NCBI GenBank assembly: GCA_004000035.1
Contig: RJAE01000006.1
Span: 62,001 to 126,000 of the forward strand
DNA from: Arthrobacter sulfonylureivorans
GTDB taxonomy: Bacteria; Actinomycetota; Actinomycetes; Actinomycetales; Micrococcaceae
DNA length: 64,000 nt
Direction of reading: 5' to 3'
Shown: piece by piece, positions 1-9,300 of the stretch
How positions within the stretch are numbered: the stretch's first letter is position 1
Layout: every line of letters starts with the position of its first letter
Notes under the pieces: model-generated
Databases searched by the model: none
Told to the model about the DNA's origin: nothing
What the model saw: the letters and a program-made list of their open reading frames with translations, nothing else
Position numbers and translations under genes: made by a program

Positions 1-1
1 G

Positions 2-1123
2 CTGAGCTACGTTCGGGCCGCGGCCGAGGGCGGCATGGTGGGCGCACTGGCGGACTGGTTCGCGGTGACCGCGCTGTTCAAGCACCCGATGGGACTGAAG
101 ATCCCGCACACGGCGATCATTCCGCGCCGCAAGGACCAGATCGGGGCGAGCCTGGGCCAGTTCGTGGGGGAGAATTTCCTGGCCGAGGACGTGGTCAAGG
201 CCAAGATCGGCTCGCTCGGGATTACCGCCAAGGCCGGGCTCTGGCTGGAACGGCCGGAGAACACCGAACGGGTCGCCCGCGAGGGAGCCACGGCCATCCG
301 CGGGGCCCTGCTGGTGCTCAACGACGAGGACGTGCAGGCGTTGATCGAGTCGCTGGCCCGCCGCCACCTGTTGGATCCGCCGTGGGGTCCGCCGTTGGGG
401 CGGCTGGCCGAGCATGTGCTGCGCGACGGCCACCACCTGAAGCTGGTGGATCTGCTGCTGGACCGTGCCGCCGACTGGGTGCTGGACAACCAAGAGACCG
501 TGGCTCGGCTGGTCTCCGACCGCTCGCCGACCTGGGTGCCGCAGTTCGTTGATTCGTTGGTGGGCGACAAGGTCCATCTGGAGCTGTATAAGTTCATCCT
601 TGCGGTGCAGGCCGACCCGGACCATCCGATGCGCCGGCAGTTGGACGCTTATCTCAACTCCCTGGCGCAGGACCTGCAGCATGATCCGGAGATGATGGCG
701 CGGGTCGAAGCGATCAAGCACAATGCGCTGGGCGATCCCGAAGTGCGGGCGCTGGCGACCCGGACCTGGGAGACGCTGAAAACCGCGCTGCTGGAGGCTG
801 TGGAAGATCCGCAGAGCGAGTTAAGCCTGGCGTTCAAGCGGGCGGTGGCGGACTTCGGCCACCGGTTGGCGACCGACGCGGAACTGGCGGCCAAAATCGA
901 CGGCTGGATCGAGGAGGCGGCGGGGTATCTGGTCCGGACCTACCGTTCGCAAATCGCCAGTGTCATCACCGAGACAGTGGAGCGCTGGGACGCACAGGAG
1001 ACGTCGCGCAAGATCGAGCTCCAAGTGGGCCGGGACCTGCAGTTCATCCGGATCAACGGCACTGTGGTCGGCTCGCTGGCCGGGCTGACCATCTTCACCG
1101 TGGCCACCGCCGTCTTCGGATAG
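2..1123 (+). CDS. DUF445 family membrane-associated protein (5' end outside window)
   Basis: The reading frame is open from the first bases of the window, so the gene starts upstream; an internal ATG at 35 is not the start. The first visible stretch (EGGMVGALADWFAVTALF) is the usual N-terminal DUF445/YjiN signature, followed by KHPMGLKIPHTAIIP. The middle is a long charged helical region, and the C-terminus (about residues 350-374 of the visible part) is hydrophobic and looks like a membrane anchor. The family's biochemical function is unknown. It converges on the 5-oxoprolinase genes with a 37-bp gap holding a GC-rich near-palindrome around 1122-1140. The family call is firm; any role would be a guess. 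Confidence 0.85.
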   Translation: MSYVRAAAEGGMVGALADWFAVTALFKHPMGLKIPHTAIIPRRKDQIGASLGQFVGENFLAEDVVKAKIGSLGITAKAGLWLERPENTERVAREGATAIRGALLVLNDEDVQALIESLARRHLLDPPWGPPLGRLAEHVLRDGHHLKLVDLLLDRAADWVLDNQETVARLVSDRSPTWVPQFVDSLVGDKVHLELYKFILAVQADPDHPMRRQLDAYLNSLAQDLQHDPEMMARVEAIKHNALGDPEVRALATRTWETLKTALLEAVEDPQSELSLAFKRAVADFGHRLATDAELAAKIDGWIEEAAGYLVRTYRSQIASVITETVERWDAQETSRKIELQVGRDLQFIRINGTVVGSLAGLTIFTVATAVFG

Positions 1124-1160
1124 CCGGCCCGGGCCGGGCTTAAGCGGTGCACGGCTGGGC

Positions 1161-2015
1161 TCAGTCGGCCCAGAAGAAGCGGATGCGTTGCCCGGGCCGG
1201 GCCTGGGCGAGCAGCGGCAGGTCCGCCGCTGCCACCACGGCCGGCACCGGATAGCCGCCGGTCACCGGGTGGTCGGCGAGGAACACGGTGGGCAGCCCGG
1301 ACGGAGGCACCTGCACCGCGCCGGTGACCATGCCCTCGCTGGGCAGTTCCCGTTCGCCCACCCGCTGCAGCGGCCGCCCCAGCAGCCGCAGCCCCACTCG
1401 GTTGCTGTCGGCACTCACCGTCCAGTTGCCGAGCGCCAATCGTTGGCGGGTGTCCGGGGCGAACCAATCCAGCCGCGGGCCGGGCTGCAACCGCACGGCC
1501 ACGGTGCCGGAGGGCGGAAGCGGCACCGGCATCCATTCTGACGCGAGGGCGGGCGTGCCGGCGCCGACCCGCAGCACGTCCCCGTTCTGCAATCGCGCCG
1601 GGCCCACCCCGGAGAGCAGATCGGTGGCCGCCGACCCCATCTGCGGCTCGGCCACGATGCCGCCGGCCACGGCCAGGTAATAACGCAGTCCGGACGTGGC
1701 CACGCCGATCTCCAGCCGCTGGCCCGCCGTGATCCGGAACGGGCGGTAGCGGTCCTTGCTCCCGCTTCCCGCGGCCGACACCTCGCCGAAGGCTCCGGTC
1801 AGCGCAACCACCGCGTCGTCGTCGAACTGCAGAACCGCCCCGCCCAGCAGCAACTCCAGACCGGCCGCGGATTCCGGGTTGCCCACCAGCCGGTTGGCAG
1901 CGCGCAGGGCCCGGGCGTCCAGCGCTCCGGACGGGCTGACCCCGATGGCGGCATGGCCCGGCCGTCCGAGGTCCTGCACCAGCAGTTCCGGCCCCGTCTT
2001 GACCACCGTGATCAC
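1161..2015 (-). CDS. pxpC: 5-oxoprolinase subunit C / biotin-dependent carboxyltransferase-like (PxpC, KipA family)
   Basis: About 284 aa. It begins at a GTG preceded by AGGGCGG and lies 2 nt past the pxpB stop. Family motifs visible are QDLGRPGHAAIGVSPSG near the N-terminus, a DSNRVGLRLLG segment mid-protein and HPVTGGYPVPAVV near the C-terminus, as in the AHS2 / urea-amidolyase-like domain. With PxpA and PxpB it forms the bacterial ATP-dependent 5-oxoprolinase, which opens 5-oxoproline (pyroglutamate) to glutamate in the cytosol. It is the last gene of the pxpABC run, and the tight spacing implies co-transcription. The open frame extends much further upstream, but that part overlaps pxpB and is not homologous. 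Confidence 0.9.
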   Translation of the reverse strand: MITVVKTGPELLVQDLGRPGHAAIGVSPSGALDARALRAANRLVGNPESAAGLELLLGGAVLQFDDDAVVALTGAFGEVSAAGSGSKDRYRPFRITAGQRLEIGVATSGLRYYLAVAGGIVAEPQMGSAATDLLSGVGPARLQNGDVLRVGAGTPALASEWMPVPLPPSGTVAVRLQPGPRLDWFAPDTRQRLALGNWTVSADSNRVGLRLLGRPLQRVGERELPSEGMVTGAVQVPPSGLPTVFLADHPVTGGYPVPAVVAAADLPLLAQARPGQRIRFFWAD

Positions 2016-2017
2016 GT

Positions 2018-2635
2018 CTACACCGCCCTGAACCGGACTCGCGTTCCCGGCGCTATCAGCGCGGGCTGCTCCCGCGCGGCGTCCCACAGCCGCGCATCGG
2101 TCCTGCCGATCAGCTGCCAGCCGCCGGGCGACGCCGACGGATAGACGCCGCTGAACTCGCCCGCCAGCCCCACGGATCCGGCGGGCACCCGGGTCCGAGG
2201 TTCGGCAAGCCGCGGCACCTGCAGCGGATTCTCCGGGGTCACCAGATAGGCGAACCCGGGGGCGAAGCCGGTGAACGCGGCCGTCCATACGCAGTGCTGA
2301 TGCCGGCGAACCACCTCGGCCTCGCTCACACCCAGCAGCCGCGCCACCGCCGGCAGGTCCTGGCCCGAGTAGTCCACCTCAAGGGTGACTATGTCCCGGG
2401 AGTCTTCGGCGGTGCTTGCCTCGGCGTCGTGCGGTGCCGTTTGTTCCAGCCATTGGCGGACGACGGCGGTGCTCGCCGGGGCGGCGAAGGTCACCAGGAT
2501 GGTGCGGGCAGCGGGAACCAGCTCCGTAACCCCGGGCGGCGGCGAGGCCGAAAGGGCGGCGAAGTGCGCCAGAACGTCGTCCAGTGCGGGGAATTCGGCC
2601 ACCAGTGCGCCCTCGCCGAAGGGCAGGATCCGCAC
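2018..2635 (-). CDS. pxpB: 5-oxoprolinase subunit B (PxpB, KipI family)
   Basis: About 205 aa. The chosen GTG start (VRILPFGEGALVAEF) matches the usual N-terminus of the family and lies 1 nt past the pxpA stop; an ATG at 2662 would overlap pxpA and is the alternative. The AHS1 domain is recognisable from WTAAFTGFAPGFAYLV and, further on, RVPAGSVGLAGEFSGVYP. In Bacillus the homologue KipI inhibits the KinA kinase, but next to pxpA and pxpC its role is as a subunit of 5-oxoprolinase. Translational coupling to both neighbours is likely from the spacing. Confidence 0.9.
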   Translation of the reverse strand: MRILPFGEGALVAEFPALDDVLAHFAALSASPPPGVTELVPAARTILVTFAAPASTAVVRQWLEQTAPHDAEASTAEDSRDIVTLEVDYSGQDLPAVARLLGVSEAEVVRRHQHCVWTAAFTGFAPGFAYLVTPENPLQVPRLAEPRTRVPAGSVGLAGEFSGVYPSASPGGWQLIGRTDARLWDAAREQPALIAPGTRVRFRAV

Positions 2636-2636
2636 C

Positions 2637-3398
2637 TTACCGTCCGGATGTCCGGGCGGCATCGGTGAAGGCACGGAGGCTGATGCCCGCCGCGGCCAGC
2701 CGCTGCCGGACCAGCCGCGCCATGGCCACCGCCCCGGGGGTATCGCCGTGAACGCAGAGCGAATCGGCCGCGTCACGCAGGGCGAATTCCACCGCGCGGT
2801 CTGCAATCTTCTCCAGGTCTTCCAGCAGGTCGCCCGGCTCGCCGCGCGGAATCAGCGTGCCGTCGCTGCGATAGCCGCGGTCCACGAAGGCCTCCCGGAA
2901 CACCGGCAGCCCCGCACCGGCGGCCAGCTCGAGCACGGCGGATCCGGGCAACCCCAGGATGGGAAGCTGCGGATCGAAGGCGCCGACGGCCTCCACCACT
3001 GCCGCGGCCTGGATGCGGTCGTGGACTATCCGGTTGTAGAGGGCGCCATGCGGCTTCACATAGGCAATGGGCGTTCCCGCCCCGCGGGCAATCCGGTCGA
3101 GCGCAGCCAGTTGGGACGCCACATCGGCAACCAAGTCGGCCGGCGCCACCTCCATGGACCGACGGCCGAACCCTTCGCGGTCCTGATAGGAAACGTGCGC
3201 GCCCACCGCCACCTGGTTCTCGGCAGCGCGGCGGCAGCTGGCCAGCATGGTTTCGTCGTCGCCGGCGTGGTAGCCGCAGGCTATGTTCGCGCTGGTGATC
3301 AGCGGGAACATCGCGGCGTCGTCGCCCATCAGCCGGCCGTCGACCGATTCGCCGAGGTCGCTGTTCAGGTCGATCCTGGGCCGGTCACTCGCCGTCAT
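2637..3398 (-). CDS. pxpA: 5-oxoprolinase subunit A (PxpA, LamB/YcsF family)
   Basis: 253 aa, a normal length. It starts with IDLNSDLGES, followed by SANIACGYHAGDDETM, VGAHVSYQDREGFGRR, KPHGALYNRI and CVHGDTPGAV, all conserved LamB/YcsF motifs of the polysaccharide-deacetylase-like TIM barrel. It is the subunit expected to act on 5-oxoproline together with PxpBC. Its start overlaps the last 14 nt of the upstream EcsC-like gene, so all four genes probably share a transcript. No glutamine-related or transporter gene is attached, so the cluster probably serves general pyroglutamate detoxification (inference). Confidence 0.92.
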   Translation of the reverse strand: MTASDRPRIDLNSDLGESVDGRLMGDDAAMFPLITSANIACGYHAGDDETMLASCRRAAENQVAVGAHVSYQDREGFGRRSMEVAPADLVADVASQLAALDRIARGAGTPIAYVKPHGALYNRIVHDRIQAAAVVEAVGAFDPQLPILGLPGSAVLELAAGAGLPVFREAFVDRGYRSDGTLIPRGEPGDLLEDLEKIADRAVEFALRDAADSLCVHGDTPGAVAMARLVRQRLAAAGISLRAFTDAARTSGR

Positions 3399-4275
3399 GG
3401 TCCGCGGACTCCGTGATGGCCTTGTGGCCCCTGCGCCTGAGCACGGGCAGCTTCTCCATCATTTTGGCGGTCAACCGCCCCGGCGCTGCCGGGAGCGCGC
3501 CCAGCCGGTACCGGTTTTCGACCAGGTCCTCCACCAGGGACATCGGCAGCACCAGCGGCGGTTCGCCGAAGGCCATCCTGGTGGCGCCGATGACGCGCCG
3601 GCCCATCACGTGGTTGCCCACACCGCCCACCGCCGCACCAATGCCGAACGGAATGACCCGGCCCAGCATCGCCGTACCCTGCTTGGCCACCAATTTGGCC
3701 AGGAAACGCTTCTTCAGACTGTCCAGCAGTGAACTGACCATCCCGGAGGACATGGTGCTGCCCACTGCGTTTCCCCAGGCGCGGGCCGGATTCCCGCCGC
3801 GGCCGCCGGCCTGCCCGGCGAACTCCTTGATCAGCGAGCGGCCCTCCTCGCCCATCAGGATGGCCATCACCATCGCCTGCGAGCGCTCTGGGTTTTCCGT
3901 GTCAACGCCGTGCAGTTCGGCGATGGACTGGGCGTAGAGCGCCGTGGATTCCAGGAAGCCGACAGTTGCCACCGCCGAGAGGCCCAGCGAGGCCACCGCG
4001 GTGATACCGGGTACCACGGCTGTGGCCCCTACCGCCGCACCGCCGGAGCTCACCGTTGCCAGATAGTACTTCTCCAGCGTCGCTGCCAGCTCGGCCGGCG
4101 TCGCGTCCGGATTCTTGCGGCGCAGCCGGTCCAGATTGGCCAGCACCAACGGCCGCTGGACGTCCAGGGCCCTCATGAAGGCAGTCGTCGTGCCGGGCTT
4201 CGGGTTGCCCTGCTTATCGAAGGCCGCATCCGCAGCCACCCGCATGGCTGGATTGATCTTCTGTCCTTTGGCCAC
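3385..4275 (-). CDS. EcsC-like hypothetical protein
   Basis: 296 aa from a GTG at 4275 with AGGAGG four bases upstream; a farther GTG at 4299 lacks such a site. The protein opens with AKGQKINPAMRVAADAA. It contains a small-residue-rich, moderately hydrophobic stretch (GGAAVGATAVVPGITAVASLG, about 90-115) and a second glycine-rich stretch near residue 215 (IPFGIGAAVGGVGN), which resemble the EcsC-type helical bundle. The role of EcsC proteins outside the ecs locus is not known. It overlaps pxpA by 14 nt, but I know of no functional link to oxoprolinase. Family call is moderate. Confidence 0.65.
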   Translation of the reverse strand: MAKGQKINPAMRVAADAAFDKQGNPKPGTTTAFMRALDVQRPLVLANLDRLRRKNPDATPAELAATLEKYYLATVSSGGAAVGATAVVPGITAVASLGLSAVATVGFLESTALYAQSIAELHGVDTENPERSQAMVMAILMGEEGRSLIKEFAGQAGGRGGNPARAWGNAVGSTMSSGMVSSLLDSLKKRFLAKLVAKQGTAMLGRVIPFGIGAAVGGVGNHVMGRRVIGATRMAFGEPPLVLPMSLVEDLVENRYRLGALPAAPGRLTAKMMEKLPVLRRRGHKAITESADHDGE

Positions 4276-4453
4276 AAAACCTCCTGGAACTCTCAGCACC
4301 GCGATGGTGTTCCGGCCTTAAGCCTAAATCACAGCTTCCGGGACGTTCCCGCAAACAGCAAGTATGCTGACAATTGCACCGCGTACTTCCTATCCGACGG
4401 TCGGCTGCAGCACTGGCTGCGCCGACCGCCCAATGTCAAAGGAGTTGCAGGCT

Positions 4454-4705
4454 ATGAGAATCGGATCATCAATTGCGTTGATTGCCATCGGCGCAATCCT
4501 TGCCTTCGCTGTTGCGGACGTGGTGGATTTCGTCGACCTGACACTGATCGGCTGGATCCTCATGGGGGTCGGCGTGCTGGGCCTGATCATCTCGATCGTC
4601 ATGGCTGCTCCCCGCAGGGACCACCGCGTGACCGAGAGCCGCCAAGTGCAAGACCCGAGCACCGGCGAAACCATCCGTCGAGACAAAACCCCCGGCAGCC
4701 TGTAG
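4454..4705 (+). CDS. small two-helix membrane protein, DUF6458-like
   Basis: 83 aa, with GGAG about 10 nt before the ATG at 4454; the frame is open from 4364 but the added residues do not look like protein. Two transmembrane helices (SSIALIAIGAILAFAVADVV, about 4-24, and GWILMGVGVLGLIISIVMAA, about 33-52) are followed by a polar basic tail with RRDHRVTESRQ. This resembles the actinobacterial DUF6458 family, which has no known function. It is transcribed divergently from the EcsC-like gene. Confidence 0.75.
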   Translation: MRIGSSIALIAIGAILAFAVADVVDFVDLTLIGWILMGVGVLGLIISIVMAAPRRDHRVTESRQVQDPSTGETIRRDKTPGSL

Positions 4706-4742
4706 GCCAACCTCCAGCGCCGACAGCCCGGGCCGCGGAGGG

Positions 4743-5141
4743 TCAGCGCGGCTTCTTGCTTCCCAGCGCCACCAGCGAGAGCACGATGCCCGCCCCGCAG
4801 ACCAGCGTGGCGAGGTACGCCAGGAGCGGCGTGCCGCCGGCCGCGCCCAGGGCCAGGCTGAGCGGCAGCCAGAGCACGGCCCAGCCGAGCACGGCGAACA
4901 ACGGCGCGTAGCGCTCGCCCCGAGCCGTCCACCGGCACGCAAGAATCGCCAGCACCATGACGGCGAGCGAGCCGGCCAGCGAGATCCAGGCGAGCGCGCC
5001 GCCCGCGTCCGGCTCGTCCCGTGCCCCGGTGGCATAAGCGGTCAGAGCGTCCACGGCCGTCACGATGACACCGGCCGCGATGGCCAGCAGCAGGATGTTG
5101 CCTGCCTGGATCAACAGCATGCGGCGCACATCAGGTCTCAC
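4743..5141 (-). CDS. hypothetical four-helix membrane protein
   Basis: 132 aa from a GTG at 5141 with GGGGAGG five bases upstream. It has about four hydrophobic segments: IQAGNILLLAIAAGVIVTAV near the N-terminus, then WISLAGSLAVMVLAILACRW, VLGWAVLWLPLSLALGAAGG and LATLVCGAGIVLSLVALG. It ends in GSKKPR, a basic cytosolic tail. I do not recognise a family. It converges on the DUF6458-like gene and lies downstream of a strong hairpin that ends the next minus-strand gene. Confidence 0.65.
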   Translation of the reverse strand: MRPDVRRMLLIQAGNILLLAIAAGVIVTAVDALTAYATGARDEPDAGGALAWISLAGSLAVMVLAILACRWTARGERYAPLFAVLGWAVLWLPLSLALGAAGGTPLLAYLATLVCGAGIVLSLVALGSKKPR

Positions 5142-5170
5142 GCTGCCTCCCCCTGCGGGTGTCCATAGAC

Positions 5171-5210
5171 CGCAGTGCCCCGGCGGACCATGTCCGTTCG
5201 GGGCACTGCG
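5171..5210 (-). terminator. hairpin terminator after the 75-aa gene
   Basis: A perfect 12-bp stem (CGCAGTGCCCCG, 5171-5182, with 5199-5210) encloses a second 5-bp stem (CGGAC/GTCCG). It lies just past the stop of the minus-strand 75-aa gene at 5230. There is no clear T run, as is common in GC-rich actinobacteria. Confidence 0.6.
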
Positions 5211-5229
5211 TCCGTGTACTGCGCCGTTC

Positions 5230-5457
5230 TTACCAGCGCACCTTCTTCTCCGGCGGCCCCTGCTTGCCGCTGGGGTGCTTTGGCTTGTGGCTGTTGCCAA
5301 TGCTGTGCCAGCCAGGCAGATCGCCGGCCTTCGCGCCCTGCGGGGCCAGCTTGGCCTGTTGCTCTGCGGTCAGCTTGGCTGCGGCAGCCGGAGCAAGGTG
5401 GATGTTTGGTGCACTAAGTTCTGCGGGCTTCGGCGCCCGCGGATCGATATCAGTCAT
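5230..5457 (-). CDS. hypothetical small hydrophilic protein
   Basis: 75 aa from an ATG with GAAGGAGAG upstream (MTDIDPRAPKPAELSAPN). The middle is alanine/glutamine-rich (AAAAKLTAEQQAKLAP) and the C-terminus is strongly basic (HKPKHPSGKQGPPEKKVRW). There is no signal or membrane segment. The clean ribosome-binding site and downstream hairpin support a real gene. I do not recognise the family. Confidence 0.6.
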   Translation of the reverse strand: MTDIDPRAPKPAELSAPNIHLAPAAAAKLTAEQQAKLAPQGAKAGDLPGWHSIGNSHKPKHPSGKQGPPEKKVRW

Positions 5458-5734
5458 GGCTCTCCTTCGGATTCTCATCGAGCCTGCTGGAGACTTTTCC
5501 GCCGGATCAGGGCTCAAGGCGAAGATGCCAAATAGCCGGATCAGATCCGGAGAGCGGAGGTGGATTCAGGGAACCACTCGCGAGGTAGAGCCTCAGCAAG
5601 CATTGTTTCGGTTGTCGTTTTGAACCGGTCCAGGACCTGGTTACTCGAAAATCAGAATTCCCATGGCGCACAGCCTAACAGCGTTGCCCGGCATCCGGTA
5701 GATTCACAAAGAAAGGCCGGCGACAAGGGGGACC

Positions 5735-6205
5735 ATGTCCGCATCACAGTTCGACCATCGGTACGACTCGATCTACCAGCGGGGCGGTGAAGCCCATGAA
5801 ACTGCGCGAAACGCCGTCCGGCCCGCCACCACCAGCCCGGCAATCCGGACCGCAGCGGTGGAACCTTCCTCCGACGCCGCCGCCCAGTCCACCGATATTG
5901 CCGAGGTCATTCCGCCGGACGCGGCACCACAGGTCCGGCCGGAGGGCGCTGCTGCGGCGCGCCGGAAGATCAATCCCTTCCTCGTGGCGCTCTGGGCGCT
6001 GGGCATAGCGCTCTCCGTCTTCGGAGCCTGGGGGTCGGTCGCCCCGACCTTTATCGAAATGCAAGCCACCCAGACCACCACCTTCGGCCCGCCTTGGTAT
6101 TTCGTCTTGTATACCCTGGCACCGAACGTCCTGATCGCCGGCCTGATCACCATCGCCGGTGTGCTCGTCCTGCATGCAGTCGACTGGACGCGGCGGCACG
6201 GCTGA
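5735..6205 (+). CDS. hypothetical membrane protein with long polar N-terminus
   Basis: 156 aa. Residues 1-80 are polar and Ala/Pro-rich (MSASQFDHRYDSIYQRGGEA at the start), consistent with a disordered cytosolic tail. Two transmembrane helices follow (PFLVALWALGIALSVFGAWG, about 80-100, and LAPNVLIAGLITIAGVLVLH, about 128-148). The protein ends RRHG. A strong bidirectional hairpin lies 43 nt downstream. No family recognised. Confidence 0.65.
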   Translation: MSASQFDHRYDSIYQRGGEAHETARNAVRPATTSPAIRTAAVEPSSDAAAQSTDIAEVIPPDAAPQVRPEGAAAARRKINPFLVALWALGIALSVFGAWGSVAPTFIEMQATQTTTFGPPWYFVLYTLAPNVLIAGLITIAGVLVLHAVDWTRRHG

Positions 6206-6247
6206 GCAGACGCCGTCCAACTTGGATCGCCCGCCGGCAACAACTGA

Positions 6248-6289
6248 TCAGCAGGCGCCCTTTTCATGCTCGAAAAGGGCGCCTGCTGA
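6248..6289. terminator. bidirectional hairpin terminator
   Basis: A perfect inverted repeat of 17-18 bp (TCAGCAGGCGCCCTTTT and its complement, 6248-6264 and 6273-6289) with a 6-8-nt loop. It sits between convergent genes, the membrane protein ending at 6205 and putA ending at 6319, so it can serve both. Confidence 0.8.
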
Positions 6290-6318
6290 ATAATGCTTCG
6301 GCGGAGTTGCCGCCGCGC

Positions 6319-9300
6319 TCAGATCAGGCCGTCGGCCAGATGGTCGGGTGTGCCGAAGCGGTGTGCGGTGATACTGACCGCCTGCTCATGCAGGAAGGGC
6401 AGCATTTCCAACCGGCCGGCTTCAGTCACGGGGTGGTCATAGACCGCCACATCCGGCCGCCCACCGGTAGCGACGGCCAGCGCCTTGGTGTCCCCGCCAA
6501 TCAAGCGGATCCGCCCGGCACCGAGCCGGGGCACCCGGGCCAGCCAGGCGCCGTCGTCCTCCACCGTCACCTCAAGGCCCAGTTCCGTGGCCACAGCCTG
6601 CAAGGACGCGGGAAGCGCGACGGCGGTGGAAACCGCCACCTCGGAGCCCGCCAGCACGCCGGCGGCCAGCACGCGGACCAGCTGTGCCAGCGGTTCGCCT
6701 TCGGACAGCCGGACCGTGACCGGAACCGGCAGGTAGCGGAACACATTGCGCTCCGCTGTCAGCCCGGAGACGTCCTTGGCCGCGCCGAACTCGTCGGCCC
6801 AGGCCGCGGCATCGGAACGCAACGAACGCTCCAGTCCGCCCAACTCCTCCGCGGACAGCGCCCGCCCGGTCCTGCGCGCGGCATCCAGCAGCCTGGCCGC
6901 GGCGCCGTGCACCTGGGCCGTAGCCGTGGACGGAGCGGTCTCCCACTCGCCCAGCCCCATCAAGTAGTTGGGCCCGCCGGCTTTGGTGCCGGCGCCCACC
7001 GAGGACTTCTTCCAGCCACCGAACGGCTGGCGCCGCACAATGGCTCCGGTGATTCCGCGGTTCACGTAGAGGTTGCCGGCCTGAATGTTCTGCAGCCAGT
7101 AATCCAGCTCGTCCGCATCCAGCGAATGCAGGCCGGAGGTCAGCCCGTAATCGATGTCGTTGGTGATGGCCACCGCTTCTTCCAGGGTTTCGGCGGTCAT
7201 CACACCCAGGATCGGGCCGAAGAACTCGGTCAGGTGGTAGCGGGATCCGCGCGCCACCCCGGTCCGCACCCCGGGGCTCCAGAGTTTGCCGGAACCGTCC
7301 AGCTGCCGGGGCCGGATTTGCCAGCTTTCCCCGGCGCCCAGCGTCGTCAGCCCGTCCAGCAGCTTGCCTTCGGCCGGCGCGATGATCGGACCCATCTGCG
7401 ATGTGGGGTCCTCCGGGTAGCCCACCTTCATGGACGTGACCGCGTCCACCAGCTGGTTGCGGAACCGCGGCGAGGTGGCGGCCGATCCCACCAAGATCAC
7501 CAGCGATGCCGCGGAGCACTTCTGGCCGGCATGGCCGAACGCGGAGTAGGCCACGTCCTTGGCGGCCAGGTCGAAGTCGGCGCTGGGGGTGACGATGATG
7601 GCGTTCTTGCCGGACGTCTCGGCCAGCAGCGGCAGGTCCGGACGGAAGGAGCGGAACAGTTCGGCGGTCTCGTAGGCGCCGGTGAGGATCACGCGGTCCA
7701 CCTCCGGGTGCGAGATCAACTGCTTGCCCAGTTCTCGCTCGCCCAGCTGCACCAGTTGCAGCACGTCGCGCGGAACGCCGGTTTCATCCAGGGCCTCCCA
7801 CACCGCTTCAACCATCACGGCACCGGTGCGTGCGGCCTGCTGGGCGGGCTTAATCACGACGGCGGAGCCCGCGGCGAGCGCGGCCAGCACACCTCCGGCG
7901 GGGATCGCCGTCGGGAAATTCCACGGCGGCGTCACCACGGTCAGTTTCGACGGGACGAATGTGGCGCCGTCCACGGTGTCCAGCTTCCGGGCCAATTCGG
8001 CGTAGAAATGCGCGAAGTCGGCGGCCTCGGAGACTTCGGGGTCGCCTTGGTCCAGGGTCTTGCCGGCCTCGGAAGCCATCACCTCCAGCAGCCGGGCGCG
8101 GTTGGCGTTCAGCTTGTCGCCTGCCTTGTGCAGCACTTCGGCGCGTTCGGCCCCGCTCAGGGCCCCCCAGCTCTTGGATTGCGCCACACCTTTGGCGATC
8201 ACCTGCTCCAGCCCCGCCTCGTCCCCGATCTGGGCGGCCGCAACCGTGTCGCGGCCGAGCGTCGAGGCCGGCACACGGGCCAGAATCTCCCTGCCCCAGG
8301 CCAGGTTGGCGGGCAGCGACGGATCGGTGTCCGGGATGTTGTCGAAGGAGTCGGTCGGACGGGCCAGCTCCGGCTCCGTGCGGTCCTGCTGCCGGCTCGG
8401 TTCCGGAACGTCGTCGTCGAGCGCTTCCAGCGAGGCGAGGAAGCGCTGCTTTTCACGTTCGAACAGCCTCTCGTTCTTGCTAAGTTCGAAGACCGCCGAC
8501 ATGAAGTTTTCGCTGCTGGCGCCTTCTTCCAGCCGGCGGATCAGGTAGGCGATCGCCACGTCGAATTCGGCGGGATGGACCACCGGTGTGTAGAGCAGAA
8601 GCGAACCGACGTCCTTTTTGACTGCTTCGGCCTGGCCCTGCGCCATGCCCAGCAGCATCTCGAAGTCGATGCCGGCCTCCACGCCGCGCTGCTTGGCGAG
8701 CAGCCAGGCGAACGCGACATCGAAGAGGTTGTGCCCGGCCACGCCGATGCGCACGTTGCCGATCCGCTCCGGCTGCAGGGCATAGTTGATCACCCGCTTG
8801 TAGTTGGTGTCCGAGTCCTGCTTGGTTTCCCAGGTGGCCAGCGGCCAGCCGTGCAGCGACGCTTCCACCTGCTCCATGGGCAGGTTGGCGCCCTTGACCA
8901 CCCGCACCTTGATGGCGGCGCCGCCGCGGGAACGGCGGGCGGCAGCCCATTCCTGCAGCCGGATCATGGCCCGGAGTGCGTCCGGCAGGTAGGCCTGCAG
9001 CACAATGCCGGCCTCCAACTGCTCGAACTCGGGCTGGTCCAGGATCTTGGTGAAGACCGCCATGGTCATCTCCAGGTCCTTGTATTCCTCCATGTCCAGA
9101 TTGATGAACTTGCGCTTCGGGGAGGTGGCCGCCTGCCGGTAGAGCGGGGTAAGACTTTCGACGACGTGCTCCACTGCCTCGTCGAAAGCCCAGTGAGAGT
9201 GCGGGGCCACGGTGGAGGAGACCTTGATCGAGACGTAGTCCACGTCGTCGCGGGCCAACAGGTGCATGGTGCCTTCCAGCCGGCGTTCGGCCTCGCGGCT

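Noticed and set aside
1122-1140. GC-rich near-palindrome between the DUF445 gene and pxpC
   Set aside because: Imperfect and short; possible terminator but not strong enough to list.
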